Below, in pieces: positions 35,201 to 46,090 of a stretch of DNA of 64,000 bases. Origin of the DNA: Buxus sempervirens (Eukaryota > Streptophyta > Magnoliopsida > Buxales > Buxaceae). The notes below the pieces were generated by a model. The model was not told where the DNA came from. It saw only the letters and a program-made list of their open reading frames with translations, and did no database searches. Positions within the stretch are counted from its first letter, which is position 1. Every line of letters begins with the position of its first letter. A program made the translations under genes and the position numbers. The DNA lies in contig OX387193.1 in NCBI GenBank assembly GCA_947561395.2, positions 9,858,001 through 9,922,000 of the forward strand, given 5' to 3'.

Positions 35201-37842
35201 TGGATTATTTAGGAATGTGTTTGATCCTCGTCAGATGCGTATATCAGTCCAAGGAAGTGGTGTATATTTAAACAGGGAAAGAGGATATAGGTAAAAATAG
35301 AACCATGTTACTGTTTTATTGAACTTTCTTATACTATTTTATTACTTTCTGCAAAACCTTTTCTGTATATTTCTTTTCTTGATAATCTTTTAATTTTATA
35401 GCATCGATCCTATTCACATAGACGATCCTCTTTTCCCAACGAATAATATAGGGAGGAACTGCTTCCGTATACATCAATGCATCAAGGTTAGACTTGATCC
35501 CTTTTGTTTTAATTGTTCTCATTCTGAAGAGATATCACTATATAATATTTTGTTTCACTGATATTGTACATTCAGGTTTAATCTGCCTGAAGATCTTCTT
35601 AAGACACTTGTTGTGGCAATTGTTTAGGCAAATGGATAGATCTAGCCATATTTAACTTTGATGGAAGGGGGAAAAAGAGAGATAGGAAGGGAAGTAGGAG
35701 GAAACAAAAGAGGAAAAACCTTAACTTGGTGTGACAATTGCTTGGCGAAAGACTTTCTGGCCTGTCTCACCCAGTTTAGTTACCTGGAGAGACATGAGTT
35801 TTTCATCCATATGACAGGATGTGATGGTCTATCCATACTTCCGGCTGACAGGGATCCTTCTAGATAAGCCAACATAGAAAATACTTGAACAAATGTAAAC
35901 CCTATTGAGGCATTTTTGAGACCTTGTCAAGTTCAATGAAAGCTGTCAAATTAGTTGATATTTTCCGAGATTTCTTGCAGGAAAAATGTTTCATCTCAAG
36001 ACTGTTTTTTGCCAAAAATTATCAACTAGTTTGACTGCTTCCCTAAAATTAATGGTTGAAACATTTATGGGAAGATCAGCAATCAGTCTTGAGATCAAAC
36101 ATTTTTGGGAAGCCATAAATCATCTACCTTTCATAAAACAAATAAACAGTTAAAATTTTAACTTCTAGAAAGTTGCTTCTTAGTATTAACTTATCTAGCA
36201 AAAAAACACATTTAGTAGCATAGGAATAAATAAATTTTTTTTTTCTCTACTGGAAAGGGAAAAAAAGGTATTTTCATAAAGGTTGTGGTAAATGGTGGCA
36301 GTGAGAGTGATGGTAAGAGGTGGTGATTTGGCGAGTGGTGAGGATGGTGCCTGCCACGGCATGTTTGGTGCAAAATAGTGGTGAGAATTAGTTGTTATGG
36401 TGGTGATGACATCAACCCCAGGTCTCATCAATGTCATATATTGACTTATTGTCTCAATAAGACGTCTTTTCCTTACACATACACATACCCCCAAAAAAAA
36501 ACCCGCAACCCCCTGTCATAACCCTCTCATTGTCAGTCTCGCTATCATTTTCTCTATTTAATGATGTCTCAGAAGTGACGTCATCCTATTTTTCTTTTTG
36601 TTAATAAAGGAGTAAATAGTAAGGAGGAGAGAACCCTAGTCCTCTCAGTGAGTCTCTCTCTATCTTTATGCTGTGTCTCACTAGTTTGGTTTCCTCTTAT
36701 TTTCTTTCTTCTTTAATAAATAATTAAATAGGAAAGAATGGGAGAGGAAGGGACAGGAATAGATATTTAAGTCTTTAACAAGGGAATATCTACCATTTTC
36801 ATTTTGTTTATTTCAAACTTTTGAGCCATGCTTCTTACAAGTTTTTAACATCCAAAATAATTAAGTGAAACAAAATTGTGTAAGCAACATCTTAAATGTT
36901 GATATTGCCAGCCATATGTATCAGGCCTGGCTAGCATCATGTAAATTGTATGACAACGACATGGAGGGAATTCCTGCCAATTTGAGAGAACAGTGGGGAA
37001 ATTAACCCTTAATAATTGAATTTAAATCTGAAAGACTGAAACTTTCTATGCCCAAACAAGTGATAATTTATTGAAATACATCAAAATATGATTAAAAAAT
37101 TCATAAATGATGAAAATATCCTATTTACAGAAGCTTGTCTGCATGTCATGAAGTACATCAACCTCTAGAAATTACAACATAAACAGTACAACAGCACAAA
37201 CATATGAGCAATGAAAAACTAACAAAAATGTATTTTACCTTGAAAAGTTCTGCTCCATACGTGCCAAAGAGTAGCATGGAATAGGATCCTATACATGATC
37301 TTTCCCCTTATCCAAAGCAAAGTTTCCTATACATAATCTTTCCTAAACAAAATTTTCCTGTGAAAGTTGTTTGTTGGCTTTCAAAGCAAAGTTTCTGCAA
37401 GATGTCGTACCAAGATAGAGTATCTATGAAGTATATCAGTGGAACATACTGTTTGCCAGTTTACTTGTGAGCAAAATAATTCAACTATTAATTTGTATGT
37501 TGCTACTCAGAAAATTTTTTATTTTACTCCCCTTTTTTGGTTACCCATTTATGTATACCATTCACTAACATACATATTCTATTGCTCCATCGTTTCTGAC
37601 AGCTTTGGCCTCCATGATAAACAATAGTTACCAATTTAGAGTATCAAACAGTGAAAAAGACCTTCCTGAAAATCTTGAGGATGCATTGCTATTATCCAAC
37701 TCTTTGCATGGTGCAGGCATTTGCAGATGCTTATTCTGCATTGGAAAATGAGCTTACATGCTTTTCTACTAGTGGAGATTCATGTACGAGGCCACCATAC
37801 AGATTACTTCCAAGAATTATCCCAAGTATCGATCATGTGTAG
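14129..37842 (+). CDS. MEE44: MEE44-like nucleotidyltransferase with PAP-associated domain, 15 exons
   Basis: Exons: 14129-14953, 18982-19512, 19610-19726, 19810-21855, 21938-22054, 22218-22400, 22495-22557, 29521-29592, 29746-30015, 31859-31978, 33950-34009, 35009-35049, 35213-35290, 35402-35486, 37717-37842. All borders are GT-AG and phases agree, giving 1577 residues. The first 1200 residues are plant-specific and low in recognisable domains; residues about 493-520 repeat a KGLVxRKD unit. The catalytic part is DNA polymerase-beta-like: FGSNATG (G1248, S1249), TSDVDLVV with D1260 and D1262, and a third acidic residue in SIRLDISF (D1392). GGLSSYCL and LLMDFLYFFG...FDPRQMRIS form the PAP-core and PAP-associated parts. 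It resembles Arabidopsis AT4G00060 (MEE44), recalled rather than searched. Terminal nucleotide addition to RNA is inferred. The stop overlaps GTGTAGGTG, so a further 3' exon is possible. Confidence 0.9.
17173..17206 (+). repeat. 34-base G homopolymer
   Basis: T8 is followed by an uninterrupted run of 34 G, then CGGGG. It produces glycine and proline frames on the two strands that are not genes. Confidence 0.9.
17285..17500 (+). mobile_element. L1-type LINE 3' fragment (copy 1)
   Basis: A reading frame gives MIWNITPAAISWVIWG followed by ERSLRIF, matching the C-terminal domain of plant L1 ORF2 (WxxxPAAxxWxIWxERNxRIF). It is short and truncated, and has no complete ORF. Confidence 0.7.
17584..17648. 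repeat. 28-base-arm palindrome
   Basis: The left arm 17584-17611 and right arm 17621-17648 are reverse complements with one mismatch, separated by nine bases. The core is GTACATAG...CACAAATTGTG. It would fold into a long stable stem in the intron-1 RNA. It may be a minimal MITE; no target duplication was found. Confidence 0.85.
17868..18205 (+). mobile_element. L1-type LINE 3' fragment (copy 2) with its 3' end
   Basis: It again encodes MLWNVAPAAISWTTWGE, then degenerates and ends TCTATCAATATATTCCCTC...CCGATCAAAAAGGA, the typical plant L1 3' end (AATATATT, then GATCAAAA). It has the same orientation as copy 1. Confidence 0.72.
23478..23830 (-). mobile_element. RTE-type LINE 3' end, minus orientation
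   Basis: Read on the minus strand, the C-terminus of an RTE-type reverse transcriptase is recognisable: RLRWFGHVKRRP-like, then RGRPKKTWMESIKQDLQ, GWRDKICVATL and VGTGL, ending in a (ATG)n tail. Frameshifts are present. A second copy in the opposite orientation lies at about 30310-30860. Confidence 0.75.
24360..26530 (-). mobile_element. decayed Ty1/copia element
   Basis: The minus strand shows copia pieces in order with many frameshifts and stops: integrase-end sequence (KAVLAAYCLINHMPS), then HIDKLDSRAIRCIVVCYS and SADITIFKST (the region after the integrase core), then reverse-transcriptase remnants around 25250-25600, then RNase H-like sequence around 24500-24960. It lacks recognisable LTRs and is far older than the element at 1985. 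Confidence 0.75.
30016..31858 (+). other. intron 9 of the MEE44-like gene
   Basis: It contains the plus-oriented RTE end (30310-30860), a short CA repeat near 31020-31035 and a repeated TGTTTTGGGAGCCCAG motif (about 31312 and 31412). Nothing else is recognised. Confidence 0.75.
30310..30860 (+). mobile_element. RTE-type LINE 3' end, plus orientation
   Basis: Reading frames give CDKRVPLMLRGKFYKTA, then FYDTECWAAKNRHVQKMS and EMKMIRW, followed by RGRPKKT and ending in (GAT)n. These are hallmark segments of the C-terminus of plant RTE LINEs. It is broken by several stops. Confidence 0.82.
31979..33949 (+). other. intron 10 of the MEE44-like gene
   Basis: It separates ...GGLSSYCL from VLLITRFLQ. 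The L1 reverse-transcriptase fragment at 33054-33790 fills its 3' part. 31979-33053 shows nothing I can name. Confidence 0.75.
33054..33790 (+). mobile_element. L1-type LINE reverse-transcriptase fragment
   Basis: ALRQGDPLSPFLFTLVSDML and THLLYADSTTLFLQAD are the L1 reverse-transcriptase blocks around the catalytic YADD/FADD motif (here YADS, so the second Asp is lost). Further on come VYFMSLFRLPHKVF-like and FLWKG / IWLDG remnants. It is frameshifted and truncated at both ends. Confidence 0.85.
34010..35008 (+). other. intron 11 of the MEE44-like gene
   Basis: A 1.0 kb AT-rich intron. I see no element or RNA gene in it. Confidence 0.7.
35487..37716 (+). other. intron 14 of the MEE44-like gene
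   Basis: It separates ...FRIHQCIK from AFADAYSALENEL. Apart from short open frames on both strands with no recognised similarity, I see nothing in it. Confidence 0.7.
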
Positions 37843-38517
37843 GTGTTTTCATCATTTGACTATTTGAATATGTTGCCTGTGTAGATACTAATCCACTTAC
37901 ATTCAATGTTATGGATTATTTAGTATTTCTTGAAGCATGATTTTGTGGTTCTAATGTAGCAGAATCCTGTAGATGAACATTGAAAAAGAAGATTGCTCCA
38001 TCAAATCTGTTTTGAGATGCCGTGGCTGCACAGAATTTGTGACACAGTGTGGTCATCTTAAATACTACAGTAAATATGAAAAATGTGAGCGTGAATCCTC
38101 CTAACTCTTTGGAACATTTTTTTCTTTTTCTGATAAACCTTTGGAACACTTAGAATTAGATATGAAAACAAATAAACAGCGCATGACCAACATTCATGAA
38201 GTGTAAATAATTCTTACAAGATAGAAAAATATAGTGGATATTAGGACTCAGCAAGTTTTATAAGTCCATTTGAAGTCAAAATAACCATGCCATTTCTTAT
38301 TGTTGTAAAGAATAGAGAGACGCATGAACAAAAGACACAGTGAAACCAAATCCTGTGATCTCCTTTTAAAATGATGTGACTCCTTCGTCATATTTCAAAT
38401 ATATGGTTCATTGGTGCATCTAGCAGCTGCAACATGTGTACCACCTTTAGGACTTGGCATTCTTGCATTTAAGGAACCTGAAGTCTGGATTTGGGGTGTT
38501 CGTCGGGTTAGGTGGTT

Positions 38518-38541
38518 GGGGGGGGGGGGGGGGGGGGGGGG
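38518..38541 (+). repeat. 24-base G homopolymer
   Basis: An uninterrupted G run within a G-rich stretch that continues GTGGCGGGCGG. Confidence 0.9.
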
Positions 38542-38937
38542 TGGCGGGCGGTGTGTTTGGATTTTGTTTTGGGTAGAGGATGTGGGGGAGAGGTTGGGGA
38601 TTATGGTGTTTGTGTGTCATATCTTATTCCATTTCTGATAAAAAAATAAAAAATTTCTTATTGTAAGGACTTCAAATTGCATGATCCTGTTCAGTCAAGG
38701 TCATAGAAGATAAAGATGTATGGGGTATCAATCAAAAGGTTAGAATCACCCAGCAGTTATATTTTGTTTGTGGTCCAGTATAGTGATGGTGCATAAGTGG
38801 TCATTCAATCAAAACCAAAAAAAAAAAAAAGAGAAAAAGTAGGGCCTATTCATTTCAACAAAAAGAGCCACCATCTAGCACCATAGCTTTAAGTCTACCA
38901 TACCCATAACTCAATTTCATTGTCTGCATAATAGCTA

Positions 38938-39137
38938 NNNNNNNNNNNNNNNNNNNNNNNNNNNNNNNNNNNNNNNNNNNNNNNNNNNNNNNNNNNNNNN
39001 NNNNNNNNNNNNNNNNNNNNNNNNNNNNNNNNNNNNNNNNNNNNNNNNNNNNNNNNNNNNNNNNNNNNNNNNNNNNNNNNNNNNNNNNNNNNNNNNNNNN
39101 NNNNNNNNNNNNNNNNNNNNNNNNNNNNNNNNNNNNN
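38938..39137. other. assembly gap (200 N)
   Basis: Exactly 200 N, probably a fixed-size scaffolding gap. True length and content are unknown. Confidence 0.99.
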
Positions 39138-40003
39138 TGGGGTGCTTCGTTTTCTTCCACTTCTTGAAGTCTAGCATAACCAGATTTCTGTTTTTTATCT
39201 GACTTGACTAAAAGGTGTAATGGGTAATAACTTTATGAAATGAGGTGATTTGATTCGAATTCCCCTACTTAAGATAGTTTTTAGATGGTTTCTTATATAT
39301 TATTTGCAATATTCATGTGGAGGTGTACAATTGAAATAAAACGAGCAATTGGTAAGTTTCCCGCCTATTTGATGGAACATTGGGAAACCAAATAAAGATG
39401 GTTACTAATATATATTGAGATCTAGAATGCTACATACAAGGCAAGACTGTCCTTTTTGCTAATCACATCCCAATTTTCCTCTAGCTTCCAATTTGAGTTG
39501 GCAGTAACATCTCCTCCTTTTCAATAAATTCTAACTGATCTTTGACTAACATACACTCAGCAACACAGAAAGGATATACGATTTAGTGATGCCCAGGTTT
39601 CTTTCTTTTTGTTTTCTCTGATACAAAACCCTTTTTTATTATTTATTTAAAAGTTAAAGAAAACATACAAACAAAAAAAGACTTTAAAATTCTTATCTTT
39701 TAGATTTTTTAAGCATTTTCTAATATTTTTATAGTTTTTGGGTGATCTTACCAGTCTAACCCCTCGTTCCAAGAATTGAATATTTAAACAGCAACCCTGT
39801 AAAGAGAAGGGATATCTTCAGAGTCCTAGTTTCTCTCTTCATACCTATATTTTCACGTGGTAATGCTCTTGTATAAAACTAGAATTCTTACTGAATTCCT
39901 TGTTTGGAAAATTGGTGACACTGATTTAAAATATCCCTCTTTTGGATGGCAGTTTCATTTCTGTTTATCTTATTATACTGCTTCTCCTTTGTGATGAATA
40001 ATC

Positions 40004-40220
40004 TTGGTTCGTTTGATTTGCTATTTAATTGCTTTCCAACCATTTTTAAGGCATTTGGTGTGCTATTTGCATATGTTTTAATTATAGTTTTGCAGAATAT
40101 CATTAATATATTGCAATATATTGATTGTCTATTTGAAGATTTTTTTGTTTATCTGTTGGTTCGTTTGCTTTTCTATTTAATTCCTTTCTAACCATTACTA
40201 AGGCATTTGGTGTGCTATTT
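40004..40220 (+). repeat. imperfect direct repeat of about 66 bases
   Basis: Units 40004-40070 and 40156-40220 share TTGGTTCGTTTG, CTATTTAATT, TAAGGCATTTGGTGTGCTAT with scattered differences. They are separated by about 85 bases. No family is recognised. Confidence 0.7.
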
Positions 40221-40379
40221 ACCCCATAACTTGGAACAGGCCTTTAATAGCTATACAGTGAAACGGCCTAACCCGTACCCTATTCGAAACCTGAAAATAT
40301 AAGGTGAGTCAATGATGTGTATATATATTCATATGTTGAGGAGTATAAAGAAGAGAATACAACTCAAAAAACGGTGTAA

Positions 40380-40720
40380 AGTTGACAGCAGAAACCTTGT
40401 ATCTTTAGGTTTAGTTAGAGATATTGTTATTGGGAAGATAAATTGGAAGTAATGATGTGATGGTACATGAAATAATGCATCATAGAAGAAGCAGAAACAT
40501 GGTTTTCCCAATATATATGTTCCTCAACATTGGAGGGGGAAGGATTGTGTGGCTTTGCCTAGGTTTTGATGCACAATGCGTGTATTGATTTCATTATTAT
40601 CAATAGAGAGCAAAAAAGAGTTACATGGTCATGTGGTTTCATGAAGATCCACAAAGAACCAGTTATCTACGAATCGAAAACCATTGGAAATATAATAACA
40701 TGCATTGGTGACCACTTTAA
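40380..40720 (+). repeat. dispersed repeat, copy 1
   Basis: It shares ordered blocks with 46410-46815: GGTATTGGGAAGATAA-like, TGATGTGATGGTACAT, TAATGCATCATAGAA, AGTTACATGG-like, ATGAAGATCCAC, TTATCTAC, ATATAATAAC. Gaps differ between the copies. The unit is unidentified. Confidence 0.6.
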
Positions 40721-40972
40721 CCGAAACAACGATTATGCCCACTCTTACTGGAACAATTGATTATCAGTTTCACATCTTCATGGCTTCATTGTTTCCACCA
40801 ACATTACACAAAAATATTGTAAACTATATCTCTTTGAACAGAAAGGATTCTTCAAGGAGGCCATCCCTCTCTCTCCCCCTTAGACAAACTCTATGCCATA
40901 AATCCCTACAAGATGTGGTAGGGATTAATATAGAGTAATTCAACTCCTCTCTTCTCTTATGCCACACCACCC

Positions 40973-40973
<1 letters not shown>

Positions 40974-41009
<36 letters not shown>
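40974..41009 (+). repeat. 36-base C homopolymer
   Basis: An uninterrupted C run, embedded in a C-rich stretch (CACCACCCA before it, AACAACACCCCACA after it). Confidence 0.9.
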
Positions 41010-41013
<4 letters not shown>

Positions 41014-41454
41014 CAACACCCCACATACGCACGCACCACCCACACACTCCTTTTGAGTATTTCATCATGCTTTTCTTCCTTTCTATGTTAAGAGATTGCA
41101 TACACACCTCTTAAATTCTATTTACATGGATGGAATATATCCTTATTGATATAAAATTTCATATTTGAAAAAGGAAAAATGGAGGATAAAATATTAGCAT
41201 GTATCTCGCTCAATGAAGTGATCATCCAGTTTAGCAATGTCACAGGCAGTCTTTTGAGGTACTGATTTTGTTCAATTTATGCAAGCATCTATTGCACAAA
41301 GTTACATTACATAATTTGATTTCACCATGTATCCTGTTTTAAATAACCACAGCAATGATCATACCTGGGCACAGTTTAACATTTACTTTCAGATAAACTA
41401 TACACGCTTTTGCCTTCCATACCTCCTTACGTTTTTCTTGGCTTTACATTGCAG

Positions 41455-41781
41455 GAGCAGATAATCTGCCTACAACAAGTATACCCATAGCCAAAGACTC
41501 TGTGCAGTGACTTTGTGCAGCTCTATGATATGGAAAGAACATAATTCTGTGTCTTGAGTTGGCAAGGCAAGAGCATTTTTATTCTACATATCCTCAGGTC
41601 CGCAACAAGTTTCAACCATACACAGTTACAGGAACATTTCAGAATGAAAGCATGCATTGCCGGAGAACGAAGGACCCCGAGCTGGGTGCAAGAGCTGCAA
41701 AATAAACTACCGATTCTTGGGAGGGCATTGTGGGAAAGTTCAGGTTTTGCAGGAAAACTACAGCGACTGACCAATATGTAA
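41455..41781 (+). other. unresolved exon-like segment
   Basis: Acceptor-like ends are seen at TTACATTGCAG (about 41444-41454) and CATATCCTCAG (about 41598). Two open frames follow, one closing at 41781 (ends KLQRLTNM) and another giving NLPTTSIPIAKDSVQ before a stop. They match no family I know and could be untranslated or alternative 3' exons of the MEE44-like gene, about 3.6 kb upstream. Confidence 0.2.
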
Positions 41782-44029
41782 ATGTGTTAATATCTTTCTG
41801 TAAGTTTTTTCATTCTGTGCCATATCAAAAGGGTGGTTTCAACTCAATCTGCCTGTACTAAACTCTTATATTTCATGGGGTGTATTAAAAGTCTGCATAA
41901 CCTACTCTGAACATTTTCACAGCAATAGGGTTTTGGTTGGTGATTACTGAAGGGATAGCCAGATGCAGACATGAAAATGGTGCTGTTGATGGACGTCAGC
42001 TTGTCACATGGCGTTGAGAATTGCCAGCCCTTTGAAAAAGACCCGAAATGTAAGGTATGTTCTCACTTTCCCACTCCCAGTTACTCCTTTTGTCCCCATC
42101 AAAAATAGACCCTTGGACCCCCGCTGTAAGACAAGCAACCCACATGCAATCAGTTATATATGGCTTTGGGGGAGATTCCAAGAAGTGGGGACTTGTTAGA
42201 AGGAAAACATGGAAAAAGAGAACATAAAATGTGAAAAGAAGGGAATGAAAGGTTTATATTTGTGAAAAGAGAAGCACCATGAATAGAAACTTTTCCATGG
42301 TATGGATTTAATACATGTGTAAATTGAATGGGATGCATAAATGCATCTCATAGTACCCATCTGTAGATGAACACTCTTTCTTTAACCTTTTATATATTAT
42401 CTCCTTTTTTATAGTCTAAAAGTTTAAATTCATCTTTCTCTAATACATTTAATTCTTTTAGAAAATATAGAAACACGTTTTTTTTCCTTGTTTTATAAAG
42501 ATTTGAAAATTTGTTTTAAAAAAAAAACCTCTTAATTATCTAAAATTTTCATTCAGAAACTAACCTGTTATATGGTGGGTTGTAACAAAATAAAATTTCA
42601 TTTTCTTAATATGTTAAAAAAAAATCTTATTATCTCTTCATATTTCCAATGGTTGACTTGTCAAAGACCATTTAAAAGAAATATTGTAAAGTTAATTGGA
42701 ATTGTTAGATTCTTCTTTACTTAAATTTCATTCTAATTTTCAATCTTCTTAACAAACCATATTATCTCTTTCAACTTTCTTCATGGATGCAGGAGGAAAA
42801 TGTAGATACTACTGGAAATTCCTGGTTGTGTTGTTTGGTTAATCAAATGAATTGGGAAAAGTTTTACGTAAACCCATTTTATCCTTTATTAATGCACGGA
42901 TGGTTTAGATAAAATAAACGAGAAAGGGTACTTAGAGAAGAATCTTGGTTGAAAATCATATAATTTTGATCAGAAGATGAAGTTGCTCTCGAAAGCTGGT
43001 TTTCTTGCAAAATATGGTCTCATCCGCCTATCGAAACAGAGCCTTTAGGTTGTTAGATTTTTAGCATTTTCCTTTCGTACGTGTCCCCATACGATGGCAA
43101 ATACCTTGTGAGACTCAATAATGGCTTTACCACTACCAAAAAGATTCTGGAACAGGTATTATGCCAAGTAACCATCAAATGGAAACTTTATTTATGGGGC
43201 TTGACTTCGACACATCTATACTATTTTTATACTATTATATAAAGCGAACCCTAGTTTTTTGAATGACATTCTATACTCAAAACGCTCTTCAGTTTTTTTT
43301 CAAATTAACTCCTATACGTGGTTTGGTAATGTCAGTAACCAACTCCATAAAATCTCAAAAAGATGCCGTTTTATGAACATTCATTTTTCAAAGATAATTA
43401 TGAGATTTAATTAATGACTTCCTTATCCTGTGATAGACTCACATACTTTAATTATAACAACTTTCTTCAAATCTTAATAGTTTTTAATTATTGATTAATT
43501 AATGACATATATATCCCAAAGGATAGAGCAAGGTTTATTCATAATTACCTTTCTTAAATCCTAATGGTTTCTAATTATTCAATAATTTTGTTGAAGTTTA
43601 GAAGAAATTTTATTTTTTGTTTTTGACTATGCTATTAGTAAAACAAATTACACGAATATTCCTCCAAATTGTGGCCCCCTTTTTCTTCTCAAGCCCTCCA
43701 CAACCTAAAGAATTCTAAACTACAATCACCACATCCACCTCTCTTTCCACCTTCAAATTTAAACCCTACCCTTACTTCTATGGTGGAGTTTGTGGATTGA
43801 AGATGTTGCCACCACTAGTCACACTTGGAAATCGATAAATAAATAATTATTGAAATAAATTTCTTATCTATTTATAATTAATAAAATTTTATTATGTAAA
43901 GAGATAATTATTACATAACGATTTCATTAAAAAAAAAAGGTTAATCCAATTTCAAGCACATGCTTTCCTCGTGTACCATAAATCAACAGTAGGTTACATT
44001 CTAAATTTCATATTATGATTTCCTACACA

Positions 44030-45030
44030 TAGGGATGCTTATCGGGTCGATCCAGCACGGCACGTGCCCGTGCCTTTGGAAACGGGCCACCTACGGGCCA
44101 AACATAAAAATTTTTAAGAAAAAAGAAAAAGGATTAAACACGGTTTTTTTTTATTTTAAAGTCATTTACGTAGCATATACACAAAGGCTACAAAATAAAA
44201 GTAAAAAAAGTTTTACAGAACATAAATGGCACGTAAAAAATTCTTTAAATGCAAAAATATTTATATATTGGTGAACTGTGTCAAGACTAGGAGTTGCAAA
44301 GGTGTTACTTGCTTCAATTACTGTTTGACTGTCCAACCAATAATTGAAGCAAACAACACTTTTGCAACTCCTATGTAGACGTGAAAAGGTAAAAATGAAG
44401 AAAGAAAAAAAATGATAACTTTGTAAGAACCTTGTTTAAAGATTTGCCAACGGTCAGGCTCAGGGATGTCCATATGAGCACTCTATCTCTACCAACCATT
44501 GGCAAAAACTTTAAACAAGATTCTAAGAAGAAAATGAAAAAAGCAAAAAAAAAAAATTTTTTTGATAACTTTCTTGGAGTCTTGTTAAGAGATTTGCTGA
44601 TGGTCGGCCTACGGAATGAGCACTCTGCTGAGTCTGTCGGCCATTGGCAAAATCGCTCAACAAGACTCTAAGAAAGTAAAAAGAGAAGAGATGACAAGAG
44701 GTGTGGTTTGGAGTGGGAAAGGTTAGGCTTATTTATAGAAAACCAAAAGTGACTTTTTACCATTTCTACCTTCAAATATGGCTGTTGAAAGGGTGGAAAT
44801 GATCATTTACAACAAATTACAAATATACCCCCTAATATGGTTGTTATATGACTGTTGGGGTAAAAGTGTCATAAAAAAGTTAAAAGCACATTTTTTAACT
44901 TTTTTTTTTTAGGGCCATGCGTGCCGGCACACCGGGCCCAACGGCAGGCACGCTACCCACGTGCTTCGCAGGCCACGAGCCACCGTGCCTTGCCATGTCG
45001 GGCTGAGCACGAACCCAATAAGCAGCCCTA
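44030..45030. mobile_element. non-autonomous hAT-like element, 1.0 kb
   Basis: The left end is TAGGGATGCTTATCGGGTCG; the right end inverted is TAGGGCTGCTTATTGGGTTCG. The 8-base flanks CCTACACA (44022-44029) and CATACGCA (45031-45038) match at six of eight positions, consistent with an old hAT duplication. Both subterminal regions are GC-rich (GCACGGCACGTGCC left; GCGTGCCGGCAC right). The interior has a strong inverted repeat and two related modules bracketed by ATTTGCC / CATTGGCAAAA. No transposase ORF is present. Confidence 0.75.
44289..44372. repeat. inverted repeat with 32-base arms inside the hAT element
   Basis: Arms 44289-44320 and 44341-44372 are complementary at about 29 of 32 positions (AGGAGTTGCAAA...CTTCAATTA), with a 20-base loop. 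Transcribed, this would form a long hairpin. Confidence 0.85.
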
Positions 45031-45599
45031 CATACGCACATGTTGTGAAGGGCGCACCTAAAAGGATAACTGTAAAAGGTAATAAAATTGAGGGCGCCAC
45101 TGCTTTGGTGGTAAAGGCCCTGACAAAAAAAAATTTTAAGGTAATAAAATTACATACATATCACTGGTGTTACTTAATCGAGAGGATCCTCTATAAATAT
45201 ATAGTCCGAATTAGCTAAATGTCTATTTCAAAAAAGAAAATGATCTTAATAGAAGCTATTGTGACGGAGGGTCCTCTATAAATTTACGGGTCTGTTCATA
45301 TAAGACTTCTTCCAAAAATGTCCTCAGAACACTTGTTAATCTCATCAAAACGTGATAAGAAACAATTTTTTTACAAGTATGTTGACGGTATTCTAGGAAA
45401 TAGTCTTTGATGAACACTAAAAATACTGATTCATAATTATTTTCAAAAAGTATTATTACTTTTCAATTATCAAGAATTTGATGACGGAATCAGGATTATT
45501 TTCTAAAAGCATCACTAAAAAACAATTTAAATTTTACCATAAAAACACCGGATGTTTGGTTGCACCATTCGAGCTTTATGTGTGTAGGAAAGCACCAAA

Positions 45600-46090
45600 C
45601 AAGCAAGGCATCATCTTCCAACATCTTCGGCCACAGCGTCTGCCTCTCTCCGTTCTTCTTCTTCTCCTCCTCCTCCTTCGAAGAATCCAAACGCAGTCCC
45701 TTTTATCATTTTTTTTGCCCTTAATCTCTTCGAAACTGAGGGAGGATCAGTCATGTTGTTGCATTTGATGGCACTAAGTCACCTAAATCTTCTTTCTGCG
45801 GGCCATGTTACATCAGTCACTGCCCTAGTGTGTCCCTTCATCATCAAGCTTTCCTTGAGCAGAACATACATTCGCGGAGCTCTCACCGATTTCGTCGTCG
45901 GCTTGAGGCTCTTCTTGTTTCGATTGAATCGGATAGTCTTGGGAGATGAATCGAACTTCAACAATGGCGGCAGATGGAGGAGAGCTCTTCGCCTAGTCAT
46001 TCAAGGAATTACTTCCCCTCGAAGGATTCCCACCACTCAGTCCCACACAGACGCGGATGGTTTCCACACTCTCTCCATGATCACTCTTTA
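45600..46090 (+). other. GC-rich, gene-like block of unknown origin
   Basis: Base composition is near 50% GC, against the AT-rich surroundings. It includes a CT-rich leader-like stretch (CTTCTTCTTCTCCTCCTCC), an open frame 45753-46091 (112 codons, no known similarity) and, at about 45963, ACAATGGCGGCAGATGGAG, an ideal plant start context opening MAADGGELFA before a stop. It could be a decayed 5' exon or leader. I do not assign a product. Confidence 0.25.

Larger units (their letters stand above)
37843..43999. other. gene-poor spacer downstream of the MEE44-like gene
   Basis: It holds long G and C tracts, the 200-base gap, an internal direct repeat, one copy of a dispersed repeat and a possible 3' exon near 41455. 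Around 43626 a stretch (CTATGCTATTAGTAAAACAA... then GAATATTCC...GGCCCCCTTTTT) resembles the start of the Helitrons at 12271 and 12527. No intact gene is visible. Confidence 0.6.

Noticed and set aside
38411-38638. 75-codon frame with a polyglycine run
   Set aside because: Created by the 24-base G tract; flanking residues resemble nothing known.
38855-39177. Two minus-strand frames made mainly of unknown residues
   Set aside because: They run through the N gap and carry no information.
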